Source of the DNA: Brumimicrobium sp964585545
GTDB lineage: Bacteria > Bacteroidota > Bacteroidia > Flavobacteriales_D > Crocinitomicaceae
Direction of reading: 5' to 3'
Assembly: GCA_964585545.1 (NCBI GenBank)
Contig: CAZPDT010000004.1
Location: forward strand, 124,001-188,000
Length of the DNA stretch: 64,000 nt
A program made the position numbers and the translations under genes. Numbering within the stretch: the stretch's first letter is position 1; each line of letters starts with the position of its first letter. Positions 1 through 9,106 of this stretch are shown one piece after another. The notes under the pieces were generated by a model that searched no databases, was not told the origin of the DNA, and was given only the letters and a program-made list of their open reading frames with translations.

Positions 1-400
1 AAACACCAGAAGCACCTTCACATAAATAATAAAAAGACAATGTAACTGAAGTCATACCTGTTGTTACAATTGGAGAGGCCATAGTGACATCTTGGTTTGA
101 AGCAGAACCTGTATCGAAACTTGCATTACAAACCGAAAGATTTGAACACGCTGTAACATTATTAATGTGTAGATAATTGGACTGTGGACTTCCCGTAACT
201 CCTGAAGGTTGGTCGGGTGTATCTGCAATAACAGGATTATATCCTGTATACGAGTTGTTTACCACCCACTGATTGTCTCCTGACCCTGTATTTAAAATCC
301 AATTTGAAGATCCACTTTCAAAGTCATCAGAGAAAATGGAGGTTTGTGCAAATAAAGATGCAGAACATAGTAGTCCTGCCAAAAGTAATGTTTTTTTCAT
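1..400 (-). CDS. Secreted protein, N-terminal part only (runs off window)
   Basis: The reading frame begins at an ATG (398-400, minus strand) and stays open to the window edge, giving 133 residues with no stop. Residues 1-19 form a clear Sec signal peptide (MKKTLLLAGLLCSASLFAQ). After it comes a motif of the type DDFESGSSNW followed by beta-rich sequence, as at the start of many Bacteroidota secreted proteins with a MAM/choice-of-anchor-like jelly-roll domain. The C-terminus is outside the window, so a T9SS sorting domain is likely from the family pattern but not seen. The exact function is unknown. Confidence 0.8.
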   Translation of the reverse strand, partial: MKKTLLLAGLLCSASLFAQTSIFSDDFESGSSNWILNTGSGDNQWVVNNSYTGYNPVIADTPDQPSGVTGSPQSNYLHINNVTACSNLSVCNASFDTGSASNQDVTMASPIVTTGMTSVTLSFYYLCEGASGV

Positions 401-509
401 TTGTAGTTTTGTTTAATAAGTTATTAATAGGATAAAGCTAATAAAAATATTCATAAATAGCATAAACGATTTCATTTTGTATGGTATCATAAAATAATGG
501 ACTTTTGGT

Positions 510-746
510 TTAACCCGCATTATTCATGAGATTATTTTTGATTTTAGATGAGATTCGTAATTTACAGATAATAGTAATCTATATCAGGAAATTACAAACG
601 AAATATAAAATCAAAAGAATCCAAGCATTAAGCTAATCGATATCCAAAATTGAGGTAGCTTTATAACTTCTTAAAATAGAGTAATAATTTGATAATCATT
701 GAAGTATAGTTTAAAATGAATAAATGTGGTGAATAATGTGGGTTAA
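510..746. repeat. MITE-like element with 17-bp terminal inverted repeats
   Basis: The left end is TTAACCCGCATTATTCA (510-526). The right end (730-746), read on the other strand, is TTAACCCACATTATTCA, a 16 of 17 match. Both ends carry TTAA at the outer edge, so TTAA or TA may be the target duplication. The 237-bp interior has no ORF. Its right two thirds (about 608-743) match 17081-17215 in inverted orientation, and its left 50 bp recur at several other places in the window. A non-autonomous transposon remnant is the simplest reading; no related transposase is present here. Confidence 0.7.
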
Positions 747-750
747 TTCT

Positions 751-758
751 TATATTTG
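751..758 (+). promoter_or_regulatory. Candidate -7 element for tRNA-Ala
   Basis: TATATTTG fits the Bacteroidota -7 consensus TAnnTTTG. It lies 62 bases before tRNA-Ala and only 5 bases after the end of the MITE-like element. No convincing TTG -33 element is seen at the usual spacing, so this is tentative. Confidence 0.4.
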
Positions 759-819
759 TTGGCGCAATAAATAACTTGTGTTAAGATGATTTATAAGTAT
801 CATTCTTAACTTGAATTAA

Positions 820-893
820 GGGGGTTTAGCTCAGTTGGCTAGAGCGTTTGGCTGGCAGCCAAAAGGTCACCGGTTCGAATCCGGTAATCTCCA
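820..893 (+). tRNA. tRNA-Ala (anticodon GGC)
   Basis: A full cloverleaf can be drawn. The acceptor stem GGGGGTT pairs with AATCTCC and includes the G3-U70 wobble pair that is the identity mark of alanine tRNA. The anticodon stem TTTGG/CCAAA holds the loop CTGGCAG (anticodon GGC). The T arm is ACCGG-TTCGAAT-CCGGT. The discriminator base is A (893) and no CCA is encoded, as is usual in Bacteroidota. Confidence 0.96.
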
Positions 894-918
894 CTACTTT
901 TTAATAGATAAATCAAAA

Positions 919-1575
919 ATGCATACCCTTAAAATTCTTCATACCAGTAATGTTACGCATGATGTCAAACGTTTTGTCTTAGAAAAACCAAAAGGATTTA
1001 CTTATAATGCGGGTCAAGCAGCACATTTATCTATTAATCAACCCAAGTGGAAAGACGAAATTAGACCATTTACTTTTACTTCACTCAACAATTGGGATGA
1101 TCTAGAGTTTATAATAAAGATATATGATGATCACAATGGGGTAACAAATCAATTGGGGACTTTGATTGAAGGGGATGAACTTATCCTCCATGATGTTTTT
1201 GACACCTTTAAATACAGGGGAAAAGGATTGTTTATTGCAGGAGGCACGGGCATAACCCCTTTTATTGCCATCTTTAGAGCATTGTATGCAAGCAACAACA
1301 TTAAAGGACACGCTTTGCTATATTCCAATAAAACGCAACATGATGTTATTTTGGCTGAAGAATTACACAAAATGTTGGGCAATGCTTTTTATAATGTATT
1401 TACAAAACAAGGTGTAATTGGTTTTAGAGAACGTCGTATTGATCGTGATTTTCTTCTTGAAAATATTGGAGATTTTAGCATTCAATTTTATGTTTGTGGA
1501 TCTAAAGAGTTTGCTCATACATTAAATGATGCATTGCTTAGTTTGGGAGCAAAATCAGAATATATTCATATCTAA
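919..1575 (+). CDS. FAD-dependent oxidoreductase (ferredoxin/flavodoxin reductase family)
   Basis: A 218-residue protein of the ferredoxin-NADP reductase superfamily, which moves electrons between NAD(P)H and a partner through FAD. Residues 49-55 (RPFTFTS) match the FAD-binding RxY(S/T) motif, GGTGITPF at 108-115 is the NAD(P)-binding loop, and VCGS near the C-terminus is the conserved end motif. There is no 2Fe-2S domain and no signal peptide, so it is a stand-alone cytoplasmic reductase whose partner is unknown. The open frame extends upstream into tRNA-Ala, so the ATG at 919, 25 bases after the tRNA, is the sensible start. It converges with the PBP gene with only 16 bases between stops. 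Confidence 0.88.
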   Translation: MHTLKILHTSNVTHDVKRFVLEKPKGFTYNAGQAAHLSINQPKWKDEIRPFTFTSLNNWDDLEFIIKIYDDHNGVTNQLGTLIEGDELILHDVFDTFKYRGKGLFIAGGTGITPFIAIFRALYASNNIKGHALLYSNKTQHDVILAEELHKMLGNAFYNVFTKQGVIGFRERRIDRDFLLENIGDFSIQFYVCGSKEFAHTLNDALLSLGAKSEYIHI

Positions 1576-1591
1576 TAGGCAACGAATATGG

Positions 1592-3889
1592 TTAACCTCC
1601 AAACAAGCGACCAAAGAACCCTTTCTTCTTTTCTTCTTTATCAAAATCCTTTTCTACTTCGTCTTTTCTAAAAATGCGTTTTAAAAAACCATTGCGTTTA
1701 CTAGGTGGGCAATCCATAGCCTGGAGAATTTCCTTTGATGGTTTTTTGAAATGACCCTTTGTAATAGAATTCAGGGTGGAGTCTTTGTTCATCAGTTGTA
1801 ACATTCCTCCAAAAATGGGCAATGCTGAGTGGGCGCCTTGTCCAATTGCCGTACTTCTAAATTTTATTTTGTGATTGTCATTGCCCACCCAAGTAACAGT
1901 TACTAAATCGGGTAATAGTCCAACAAACCATCCATCGGTGTTGTCTTGGGTTGTCCCCGTCTTTCCACCAAGCTCATTTCTAAGATGGTAAATGCTTCTT
2001 AATCTTTGCGCAGTTCCTGTATCAACGACGTTTTTTAACATTTCAATCATGATTCGCTGTGTTCGATTGCTCATAGCTTGCTGGGCTTTCGGATCAGACT
2101 GGTGTTCGAAAATAATTTTTCCGTTCTTATCTTCTATACGCGATATAAAATAAGGATTGACAGGTCGACCATCATTTAGATAGCAACTATATGCTTTTGC
2201 CATATCAATCAAACGAATATCAGAAGTGCCCAATGCAATTGCTGGTTGATGTTCTATTTTTTGGTCGATTCCCATTTTGTGTACTTGGTCAATTACATTT
2301 TGTAATCCAGTTTTACTCAATACTTTTACAGCAATGGTATTTAGAGATTGACTTAATGCTGCATTCATGGAGTAATTCATATCGGGATCCATATCTGTTT
2401 CAGCATTTTTAGGTGTCCAATTGTCATAATCGGTATAAACAACGTTTCGAATTGAAAAATAATCGCAAGGCTCAAGACCTTTTTCTAATGCTGCTGTATA
2501 TACAAAAGGTTTAAAGGTCGACCCTACTTCTCTACGACTTTGAACAACATGGTCATATTGAAAATACCGATAATCAATTCCACCAATATAAGCAACAATT
2601 GCTCCTGAATGTGGATCAATAGAGACCAAACCAGTATTTAAAAATTTAAGATAATGGCGTAAGCTATCAATTGTTGAGATTGATTTAACATTGTTTTCCT
2701 TCCAATTGAAAAGCTCCGTTTCCTTTTTTATTGCTAAGGTGTCTAAAATAGCTTTTGGACTTAAGCCTTTTTCCTTTAATCGTTTATATTGTGATAGTTT
2801 TTTGACTTGGTTTTGTACAATTTTTGACTGCGGTCGCCAGGGAGAATACTTCCTATGGGATTTTTCAAATTGATTTTGCAGAGCAGACATGTGTTTTCGC
2901 ATTGATGCCTCAGCATGTTTTTGTATTGATGCATTTAATGTGGTATAGATTTTCAAACCATCTTTTAGTAAGTCATATTGTGTTCCATCAACTTTTCGGA
3001 TTTTCTTTTCCGCCAATAAACTTTGGACTTTTTGTTTCACCTGTTCTCTAAAATAAGGCGCTAGTCCTACACTCGATGCGTAGTTATGATAATCAATTTT
3101 AATGTCTTCTTTTGCCGTTTTTTGCTCCTTTTTGGGGGATATATAACCGTATTTTACCATTTGATGGAGGACGACATTTCGACGCAACTTGCTGCGGTCT
3201 GGATAAAGACGGGGATTATAACTATTATTGGCTTTAAGTGTTCCAACAAGTGTAGCTGCTTGCGATAGGGTAAGGTCTTTTGTGGATGTATTAAAGAATT
3301 TTCGGGCGGCACTTTCAATGCCATAAGTGTTGCCACTAAAAGGGACGGTATTTAGATAAAGTGTAAGGATTTCATTTTTTGAGTATACATCTTCTAAACG
3401 GCTGGCTACAATGCTTTCTCGAAGTTTATTGATGACGATACTCAAAAAGCCATAATCATTTCTCCCATATAGGTTTTTTGCCAATTGTAAAGTAATTGTA
3501 CTGCCTCCTCCTGAGGAGTCATTACCCATGAGAATTGTTTTGAAAAAAACCCTTAACAAACTGCGTTCATCAATTCCATTGTGTTCATAAAACCGTGCAT
3601 CTTCCGTAGCAATTAATGCATGAATAAGATTTTTAGGGAGCTGCTTAAAAGGTATTGCTTCGCGATCCGTAATAAAATATTTTCCAATTAAAACGCTGTC
3701 ACAATCATAAACCTGTGAGGCTTCAATTTGGGATAAATTTGACAACTCTTTTTTATTGGGAACTTTTCCCCAAAAACCCAAATATACACTCGCATAGAGG
3801 GCAAAAAAGAGTCCAATTAAGAGGAGCAAAGGAAGAACAACCCATTTAACCCACCATTTTTTCCAAACTTTTTTAAGTATAAATGACAT
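1592..3889 (-). CDS. Class A penicillin-binding protein (PBP1A-type)
   Basis: A 765-residue bifunctional peptidoglycan synthase. It has a short basic cytoplasmic N-terminus and one membrane segment (about 15-38). A GT51 glycosyltransferase domain follows, with the catalytic Glu96 in the motif TEDARFYEHNGID and the second motif GGSTITLQLAKN. The transpeptidase domain has its catalytic serine in GSTFKPF (Ser457), SQSLN as the SxN motif and KTGTT as the KTG motif. It polymerises glycan strands and cross-links stem peptides at the outer face of the inner membrane. All catalytic motifs are intact and the length is normal for the family. It is a single-gene unit with its own upstream promoter-like sequence. 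Confidence 0.95.
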   Translation of the reverse strand: MSFILKKVWKKWWVKWVVLPLLLLIGLFFALYASVYLGFWGKVPNKKELSNLSQIEASQVYDCDSVLIGKYFITDREAIPFKQLPKNLIHALIATEDARFYEHNGIDERSLLRVFFKTILMGNDSSGGGSTITLQLAKNLYGRNDYGFLSIVINKLRESIVASRLEDVYSKNEILTLYLNTVPFSGNTYGIESAARKFFNTSTKDLTLSQAATLVGTLKANNSYNPRLYPDRSKLRRNVVLHQMVKYGYISPKKEQKTAKEDIKIDYHNYASSVGLAPYFREQVKQKVQSLLAEKKIRKVDGTQYDLLKDGLKIYTTLNASIQKHAEASMRKHMSALQNQFEKSHRKYSPWRPQSKIVQNQVKKLSQYKRLKEKGLSPKAILDTLAIKKETELFNWKENNVKSISTIDSLRHYLKFLNTGLVSIDPHSGAIVAYIGGIDYRYFQYDHVVQSRREVGSTFKPFVYTAALEKGLEPCDYFSIRNVVYTDYDNWTPKNAETDMDPDMNYSMNAALSQSLNTIAVKVLSKTGLQNVIDQVHKMGIDQKIEHQPAIALGTSDIRLIDMAKAYSCYLNDGRPVNPYFISRIEDKNGKIIFEHQSDPKAQQAMSNRTQRIMIEMLKNVVDTGTAQRLRSIYHLRNELGGKTGTTQDNTDGWFVGLLPDLVTVTWVGNDNHKIKFRSTAIGQGAHSALPIFGGMLQLMNKDSTLNSITKGHFKKPSKEILQAMDCPPSKRNGFLKRIFRKDEVEKDFDKEEKKKGFFGRLFGG

Positions 3890-3926
3890 TCATAAATTTT
3901 AACGTAAAATGTTAAATGATATTTTA

Positions 3927-3961
3927 CAAATCTACTCAGTTGGATTGAATATTAACCCAAA
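3927..3961 (-). promoter_or_regulatory. Candidate promoter of the PBP1A-type gene
   Basis: On the minus strand, TTTG (3958-3961), a 23-base spacer and TAGATTTG (3927-3934) fit the Bacteroidota TTG / TAnnTTTG pattern. The start codon is 38 bases downstream. The -33 part lies inside the conserved TTTGGGTTAAT end of a dispersed repeat. Confidence 0.5.
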
Positions 3962-4031
3962 TCATCACGTATTATTCACTTCAATTCGACAAACGCATTA
4001 CAGCGAGACGAGCTCGCAAGCTGTATTTAAA
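3951..4031. repeat. Dispersed intergenic repeat, family E, copy 1
   Basis: Read on the minus strand, this segment (ATACAGCTTGCGAGCTC..., then GTCGAATTGAAGTGAATAATAC, ending TTTGGGTTAAT) matches 23098-23160 on the plus strand over most of its length. It fills part of the gap between the PBP gene and the FG-GAP gene and holds no ORF. Confidence 0.6.
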
Positions 4032-4136
4032 GTAAAAAGATAAAGCCCCAATATTTATCGAGGCTTTACTAAAAGAAAAACAAATTATAAAACTATTAAG
4101 TGGTTGGGTGGAAAAACAACAATATTAAAACGGATT

Positions 4137-6017
4137 CTATTTAACAATTAACAGCCGAGCTTTCTTCTGTTGGTTTGCGCTGGCAATGTTGATTATATAA
4201 GAACCTTCTTCTAAGTCTGAACAAGACAGGGAAACTTTATCTGAACTAGAATGAATCGTTTTTGAATATACCTCTTTTCCTATTGAGGAAAAAATTGTAA
4301 TTTTTAAAACGCCTTTAAGTTTACCCAAATCAATGGTAATACTACCTTTAGAAGGGTTGGGGTATATATAAATATTTTCTTGTGTAAGTTCCTCTAATCC
4401 TGCAACCTCTATGCTTACACATGATGAGGTGTCTTGACATCCATTTTGAAAAACAATCAATGCGTAACTTCCTCCTAGAGAGGGCGTAAAAGAGATATTT
4501 GTTTCTCCTGGAATAATACTGTTGTTATTTGAGCAATCAATCCACTGATAACTAACTCCACTGTCGGTATTATTGGCAGTAATTACTCCAGAATTAACTG
4601 CAATTGAAGTGTCAATTGTTTGCCAATTGATTGCCTGTGTTTGGCTTTGCATAAGTCCATTACCATTGTCATACATCCAAACAATTTCGGTAATGGAGGT
4701 GTCTGTAATTGGGAAAGTAGTATTTGTTGTAGCGGTAACAGTTGTATTGCCACCAGAACAATTATCAGTTGCTTCTGGAGCTTGAGGTTCGTCAAGAGAA
4801 CATGTTGCTGATATTGGGCTAAGCGTTTGTTGATTTAATGCTAAATTACACAAGGTATAGAGCCGTGTGATTCTTGACTCAAACGTGCCCATAGTGCCTT
4901 GTTTATCATATAGACCATTAATCAATAAATCTTTATCCATATCTCCATCTATATCACCAAAAATTATATTGCCATAACTGAACTGTTCCGTTGGTTGAAG
5001 TGGTGCAATAGAGTAGTTTCCATTTCCATCATTGATATAAAAAGTAGCATTTTTATCCCCATTAACATCCAAGCCACTAATCAATAGGTCGGGATACGAA
5101 TCTCCATTGATGTCAGAAAACGCAACAGATGAGTATCTCATATCAATAAAGGGAGTACCTGCTTGTAAAGTAAAGTTTCCGCTTCCATCATTGATGTAAA
5201 GTTTTGTATTTTCATTTCCAGACACACTTCCCGTCACTATGGCATCCAGATCACCATCATTGTCGATGTCTTCAAAAGCAATATCGCCATTCGTTACTTG
5301 AATCATCGTGGACGGACTTTGTAATGTAAAATTACCATTTCCGTCATTTATATAAAGATGGCCACTGATAAAAACATCAAGGGAACCATTACCAGTAACA
5401 TCTGCAAGGTCAACCACCCCGTTTTTTACACCTGCAAATGGTGTTCCCGAATCAAGAGTAAAGTTTCCATTGCCATCATTAAGGTAAAGTTTGGCAGCAT
5501 CTATAGGAGATAAGTCCTTTCTTCCCGTTAACAATATATCTAAGTCGCCATCATTATCAACATCCCCAAAATTAACTGTACCATATCGGAAAGGTTCAAA
5601 AACAGAGCTTGGTGCTTGTGTAAAAACCCCAGTTCCATCATTCAAATATAATGTTGATGTTTTATCATAGGTTGCTTGGTGATAACCCGTAATCAAAATG
5701 TCGACATGACCGTCTCCATTAACATCTCCCACATCAAATGCGGCTTCGGAAACACCCAAGAACGTACTTCCTGTTAGCGCTGAATAGATTCCTGTTCCGT
5801 CATTTTCATAAACAATCACAGTATCTGTTTGATTGGAATTAAAAACCATATTTCCTGCAATAATAACGTCTAAGTCTCCATCTCCATCTACGTCTACAAA
5901 GGCAGAAGATCCACGGGTTATATCCTCAAAAGGTGAGGGAGAAACTGCTGTAAATTCTTGTCCAAGAACAGCTCCAGTTGCCATAAGAGCTGCAATAAGT
6001 ATGTTTATTTTTTTCAT
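4137..6017 (-). CDS. FG-GAP/VCBS repeat protein with T9SS type A sorting domain
   Basis: A 626-residue secreted protein. Residues 1-19 are a signal peptide. About residues 35-380 hold seven repeats of the form D(V/I)DGDGDLDVIIAG spaced about 45-50 residues apart. These are FG-GAP/VCBS blades whose Asp-rich loops bind calcium and which fold as a beta-propeller. A middle region has an Ig-like or 'HYR'-type section (NQQTLSPISATCSLDEPQAPEATDNC). The last 80 residues (IYPNPSKGSITIDLG to the C-terminal KKARLLIVK) are a Por-secretion/T9SS type A sorting domain. It is probably exported by T9SS and held on the cell surface or released. The ligand is unknown. Confidence 0.92.
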   Translation of the reverse strand: MKKINILIAALMATGAVLGQEFTAVSPSPFEDITRGSSAFVDVDGDGDLDVIIAGNMVFNSNQTDTVIVYENDGTGIYSALTGSTFLGVSEAAFDVGDVNGDGHVDILITGYHQATYDKTSTLYLNDGTGVFTQAPSSVFEPFRYGTVNFGDVDNDGDLDILLTGRKDLSPIDAAKLYLNDGNGNFTLDSGTPFAGVKNGVVDLADVTGNGSLDVFISGHLYINDGNGNFTLQSPSTMIQVTNGDIAFEDIDNDGDLDAIVTGSVSGNENTKLYINDGSGNFTLQAGTPFIDMRYSSVAFSDINGDSYPDLLISGLDVNGDKNATFYINDGNGNYSIAPLQPTEQFSYGNIIFGDIDGDMDKDLLINGLYDKQGTMGTFESRITRLYTLCNLALNQQTLSPISATCSLDEPQAPEATDNCSGGNTTVTATTNTTFPITDTSITEIVWMYDNGNGLMQSQTQAINWQTIDTSIAVNSGVITANNTDSGVSYQWIDCSNNNSIIPGETNISFTPSLGGSYALIVFQNGCQDTSSCVSIEVAGLEELTQENIYIYPNPSKGSITIDLGKLKGVLKITIFSSIGKEVYSKTIHSSSDKVSLSCSDLEEGSYIINIASANQQKKARLLIVK

Positions 6018-6101
6018 CGTTTTTGTTTTTATTTATTAATCTTATTTTATTTTCAATATAAAGGTTTATGCTTGTTATAGCAATACGTTCATTTATTATA
6101 A

Positions 6102-8999
6102 TCACCTCACTAAAGTAAGGTTGCCTGACGTTTTTATTTGTTTACCATTGTCTAATGTCGCTCTCAACTTATACACATAAGCTCCACTTTGCACTAATTT
6201 TCCTCTAAATGTACCATCCCAACACTCTTTTTGGTCTTCTGTTTGAAATACAATCTCTCCCCAACGGTTAAAAACGGTGAACTCCATAGAAACAATACAC
6301 TCACCTAACACACATTGTAAATCATTTAATCCATCTGAATTGGGAGAAAAGGAGTTAGGAACAAATATTTTGGCACAGGGTAAAGTGACGTTAACTACAA
6401 CTGTATCTGTTGAAATACAACCATTATTGTCCATTACTGTTACAATATAAGTTGTTGATTGACTTGGTGTTGCTATGGGTTTTTTACAATCAGAACAACT
6501 TAAGCTGCTCGATGGTGTCCATATAATTGTGTCAACAGTAACAGCAGTATCGATAAATAAATTAATGTTGGTGCTTTCCCCTTGTAAAATTGTTGCTTCG
6601 TTTGGGGCAGCATCTATGTAGAAAGAAGCGCCTACTGTAACATCATAAGAAACAGTTTTACTACATCCATTACCATCCGTTATTGCTACATCATAAGTAC
6701 CAATTGCCAAGTTCGTTGCTTCATCAGTAGAAGATACATTAGGATTCCAATTGTAAGTATAGTTTCCTGTACCCCCTGTAACATCTAAAGAAATCATCCC
6801 ATTGTCTTGTCCACAAATGGTGGTTCCTATGTTTCCAAGAACTTGTATTTCATTGGGTTCAGTAATTGTAATTTGAACGTCATCTGAGCAACCTCCGCCA
6901 TCTGTAACACTAACAGTATAGTTTCCTGGAGGTAAATCAGTAGCTGTTGCTGCATTTCCTCCTGATGGTGACCAGCTATATAAATAAGGAGAAGTTCCTC
7001 CATTTGCATTCACCTCTCCACTTCCATCATCAGCTCCAAAGCAAGAAATATCGGTACTGTTTACAACGGTTAATGTTGGCCCGCTAGCTTTCCCTACAGT
7101 TAACGTTTGTGTGGTTACACAACCATTAAAATCTGTTACAGCAACTGTGTAATTGCCTTCGGCTACTCCTGTAAATACGCCATTTGTTGAAGTTTGGCCA
7201 TTGTTGAGTTCATAATTTAAAGGTGTTGCTCCTCCAGAAGCCGTAACCGTGATTGTTCCATCATCAGCGCTACAGGAAGCATCTATTGAGGTGATGTTAT
7301 CGATGGTGGGACCAGCTATATTAATTAGGTTTTCTGTACCCGTACCGTCGCAGCCATTGTTGTCAGTAATTACAATATTATAAGTGTTTGCTCCAAGATT
7401 AGAGAAAGTGCCACCAGATTGTGTGGTTGTTCCCCCATTAATAGAATAATCTGTTATTGTAAATCCTGGATCTGGAGTAATTACTATTTCTCCATCGTTA
7501 TTTCCACAAGTTGGGTTCATTGTTGTCGTTGTATATGTAGGAGAGGGTAAGACAACTACTTCATTATATTCAATACTATCACAACCATACATATTTGTAA
7601 AATTCTGTGGGTAAATACCACTTGAATAAATGGAGTTTCCGTATAAATTAATACTGTCTCCATTACAAAGTTGATGTAGAATATAAGTTGAGTCTGGAGG
7701 CCTTACGTGTAAGGTAATCGTTGCATTTTCTATATCGCCATTAAAATCTGTAACTGTTGCATTATAAACAGTTGTAGTTGAGGGGCATACTGTATAAGGT
7801 CCTGTTCCATTAACCAGTCCGTTGTTCCAGGTCACTGTATATGGGGGTAGTCCTCCAGTAATTGTTGCCTCAAGGTTAGTACAACTTCCTTCACAAATGG
7901 TATCAGAAAGTAAATTAAGGGTTATTTCTGAACCACAATTCACAAATAAAGTATCTCTTAATGTATCTTTATATACTGAGCCACAACTGTTGTTTACCGT
8001 CACAACTGCTGTATACTCAGTAGTAGAGTTTGGAGTATCAGAATAGGGTCCTGTTGAGGTGTTTCCTGTGAAATTAGAAGGGGAGAGCCATTCAATTGTT
8101 GCACCAATTGGTGCATTTGTTATTTCTACATCAATGGGGTTTCCGCAAACTATAGAATGATTAGAAAGATTAAGTTGAGGATTTGGAGGACAAATTGTTT
8201 TAACGCTAACATCGTCGATTAACATATAATTGATTTTTATACCGAAGAAGCCAGGGTCATTTGTATTCATTAGGCTATCAGGTCGAAAGTTTCCAATAAC
8301 CAGCCATTTTTCACCACCACTTGCACAAAAAGTACCTGAAATTACAGTACAATTGCTATCTATAATATTTCCAGAAGGGTTTTGTATTTGTGGTATAGCA
8401 TTAATTGTAGAGCCATTGCCGATAAACTGTTGTCCTCCATTTTGCGTATCAATATTTACCTTTTGGTCTGTAAACCACATTCCAATTCCGTCCGAAGATA
8501 CCATAACTGGACTTGGATAATCAGATCTCACAACCATGGATGCACAATATTCTTTTCCAGCGACTAATGGAGTGGTTAGTTCAACTTGTATATATTCACG
8601 GTTTTGTGATACTGTTCCGCCCGATACGGATGAGCCTCCAACATTGACAGAGTTAAAAACGCCAGCGGCGCCACTTCCCACTCCACATCCATCCTCATTT
8701 GCAGGGCCATTACAGTTTGGATTATGATAATCAGGGGTTGATCCCGCACCACAGTCGCCTGGAGGTTGAGGATAACATGTCCAGTCGTCTGTTCCGTACC
8801 AACCTTGAACAGATGAATACGAATAGAAGAGTTCAGAAATTGTATCTGAACACTGTGCGTTTGTAGCTTCGAAATCACCATTTGGAACAAGGTTTAGTCC
8901 ACATACATTTGTGCATTGACCAAAGGAAACTTTAGGCATAAGTAAAATTAGACTCCCAAGCATCCATACTAAACAATTGTTATTATTTAATTTTAACAT
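6102..8999 (-). CDS. SprB-repeat protein with T9SS type B (gliding-motility, CHU_C) C-terminus
   Basis: A 965-residue surface protein. After a signal peptide (about 1-27), an N-terminal domain begins NLVPNGDFEATN, a carbohydrate-binding-like start. Several SprB-type repeats follow (for example NPTCGNNDGEIVITPDPG and ISCFGADDGSGEVNANGG, with GxYxVxVTDxxGC ends). The C-terminus begins CAKIFVPNSFSPNSDGLND and ends NRWGEIVFQT...SGAYVYKLRATL..., the gliding motility-associated type B sorting domain (TIGR04131). Type B cargo usually depends on a PorP/SprF-like partner, which is not in this window. It is probably a cell-surface adhesin. The many near-identical repeats are inside one intact ORF. Confidence 0.92.
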   Translation of the reverse strand: MLKLNNNNCLVWMLGSLILLMPKVSFGQCTNVCGLNLVPNGDFEATNAQCSDTISELFYSYSSVQGWYGTDDWTCYPQPPGDCGAGSTPDYHNPNCNGPANEDGCGVGSGAAGVFNSVNVGGSSVSGGTVSQNREYIQVELTTPLVAGKEYCASMVVRSDYPSPVMVSSDGIGMWFTDQKVNIDTQNGGQQFIGNGSTINAIPQIQNPSGNIIDSNCTVISGTFCASGGEKWLVIGNFRPDSLMNTNDPGFFGIKINYMLIDDVSVKTICPPNPQLNLSNHSIVCGNPIDVEITNAPIGATIEWLSPSNFTGNTSTGPYSDTPNSTTEYTAVVTVNNSCGSVYKDTLRDTLFVNCGSEITLNLLSDTICEGSCTNLEATITGGLPPYTVTWNNGLVNGTGPYTVCPSTTTVYNATVTDFNGDIENATITLHVRPPDSTYILHQLCNGDSINLYGNSIYSSGIYPQNFTNMYGCDSIEYNEVVVLPSPTYTTTTMNPTCGNNDGEIVITPDPGFTITDYSINGGTTTQSGGTFSNLGANTYNIVITDNNGCDGTGTENLINIAGPTIDNITSIDASCSADDGTITVTASGGATPLNYELNNGQTSTNGVFTGVAEGNYTVAVTDFNGCVTTQTLTVGKASGPTLTVVNSTDISCFGADDGSGEVNANGGTSPYLYSWSPSGGNAATATDLPPGNYTVSVTDGGGCSDDVQITITEPNEIQVLGNIGTTICGQDNGMISLDVTGGTGNYTYNWNPNVSSTDEATNLAIGTYDVAITDGNGCSKTVSYDVTVGASFYIDAAPNEATILQGESTNINLFIDTAVTVDTIIWTPSSSLSCSDCKKPIATPSQSTTYIVTVMDNNGCISTDTVVVNVTLPCAKIFVPNSFSPNSDGLNDLQCVLGECIVSMEFTVFNRWGEIVFQTEDQKECWDGTFRGKLVQSGAYVYKLRATLDNGKQIKTSGNLTLVR

Positions 9000-9106
9000 T
9001 TGTATTTCATTTATACAGCAATAAAACTACGTCAAAAATTAAAATATACCCTGATTAATGAGGGTTACAAAAGGTTAACATTGGCAAAACAGCTTGTTAT
9101 CTGTTT

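Noticed and set aside
835..918. Upstream extension of the flavin reductase reading frame
   Set aside because: It begins inside the tRNA-Ala gene; the ATG at 919 gives a normal family N-terminus.
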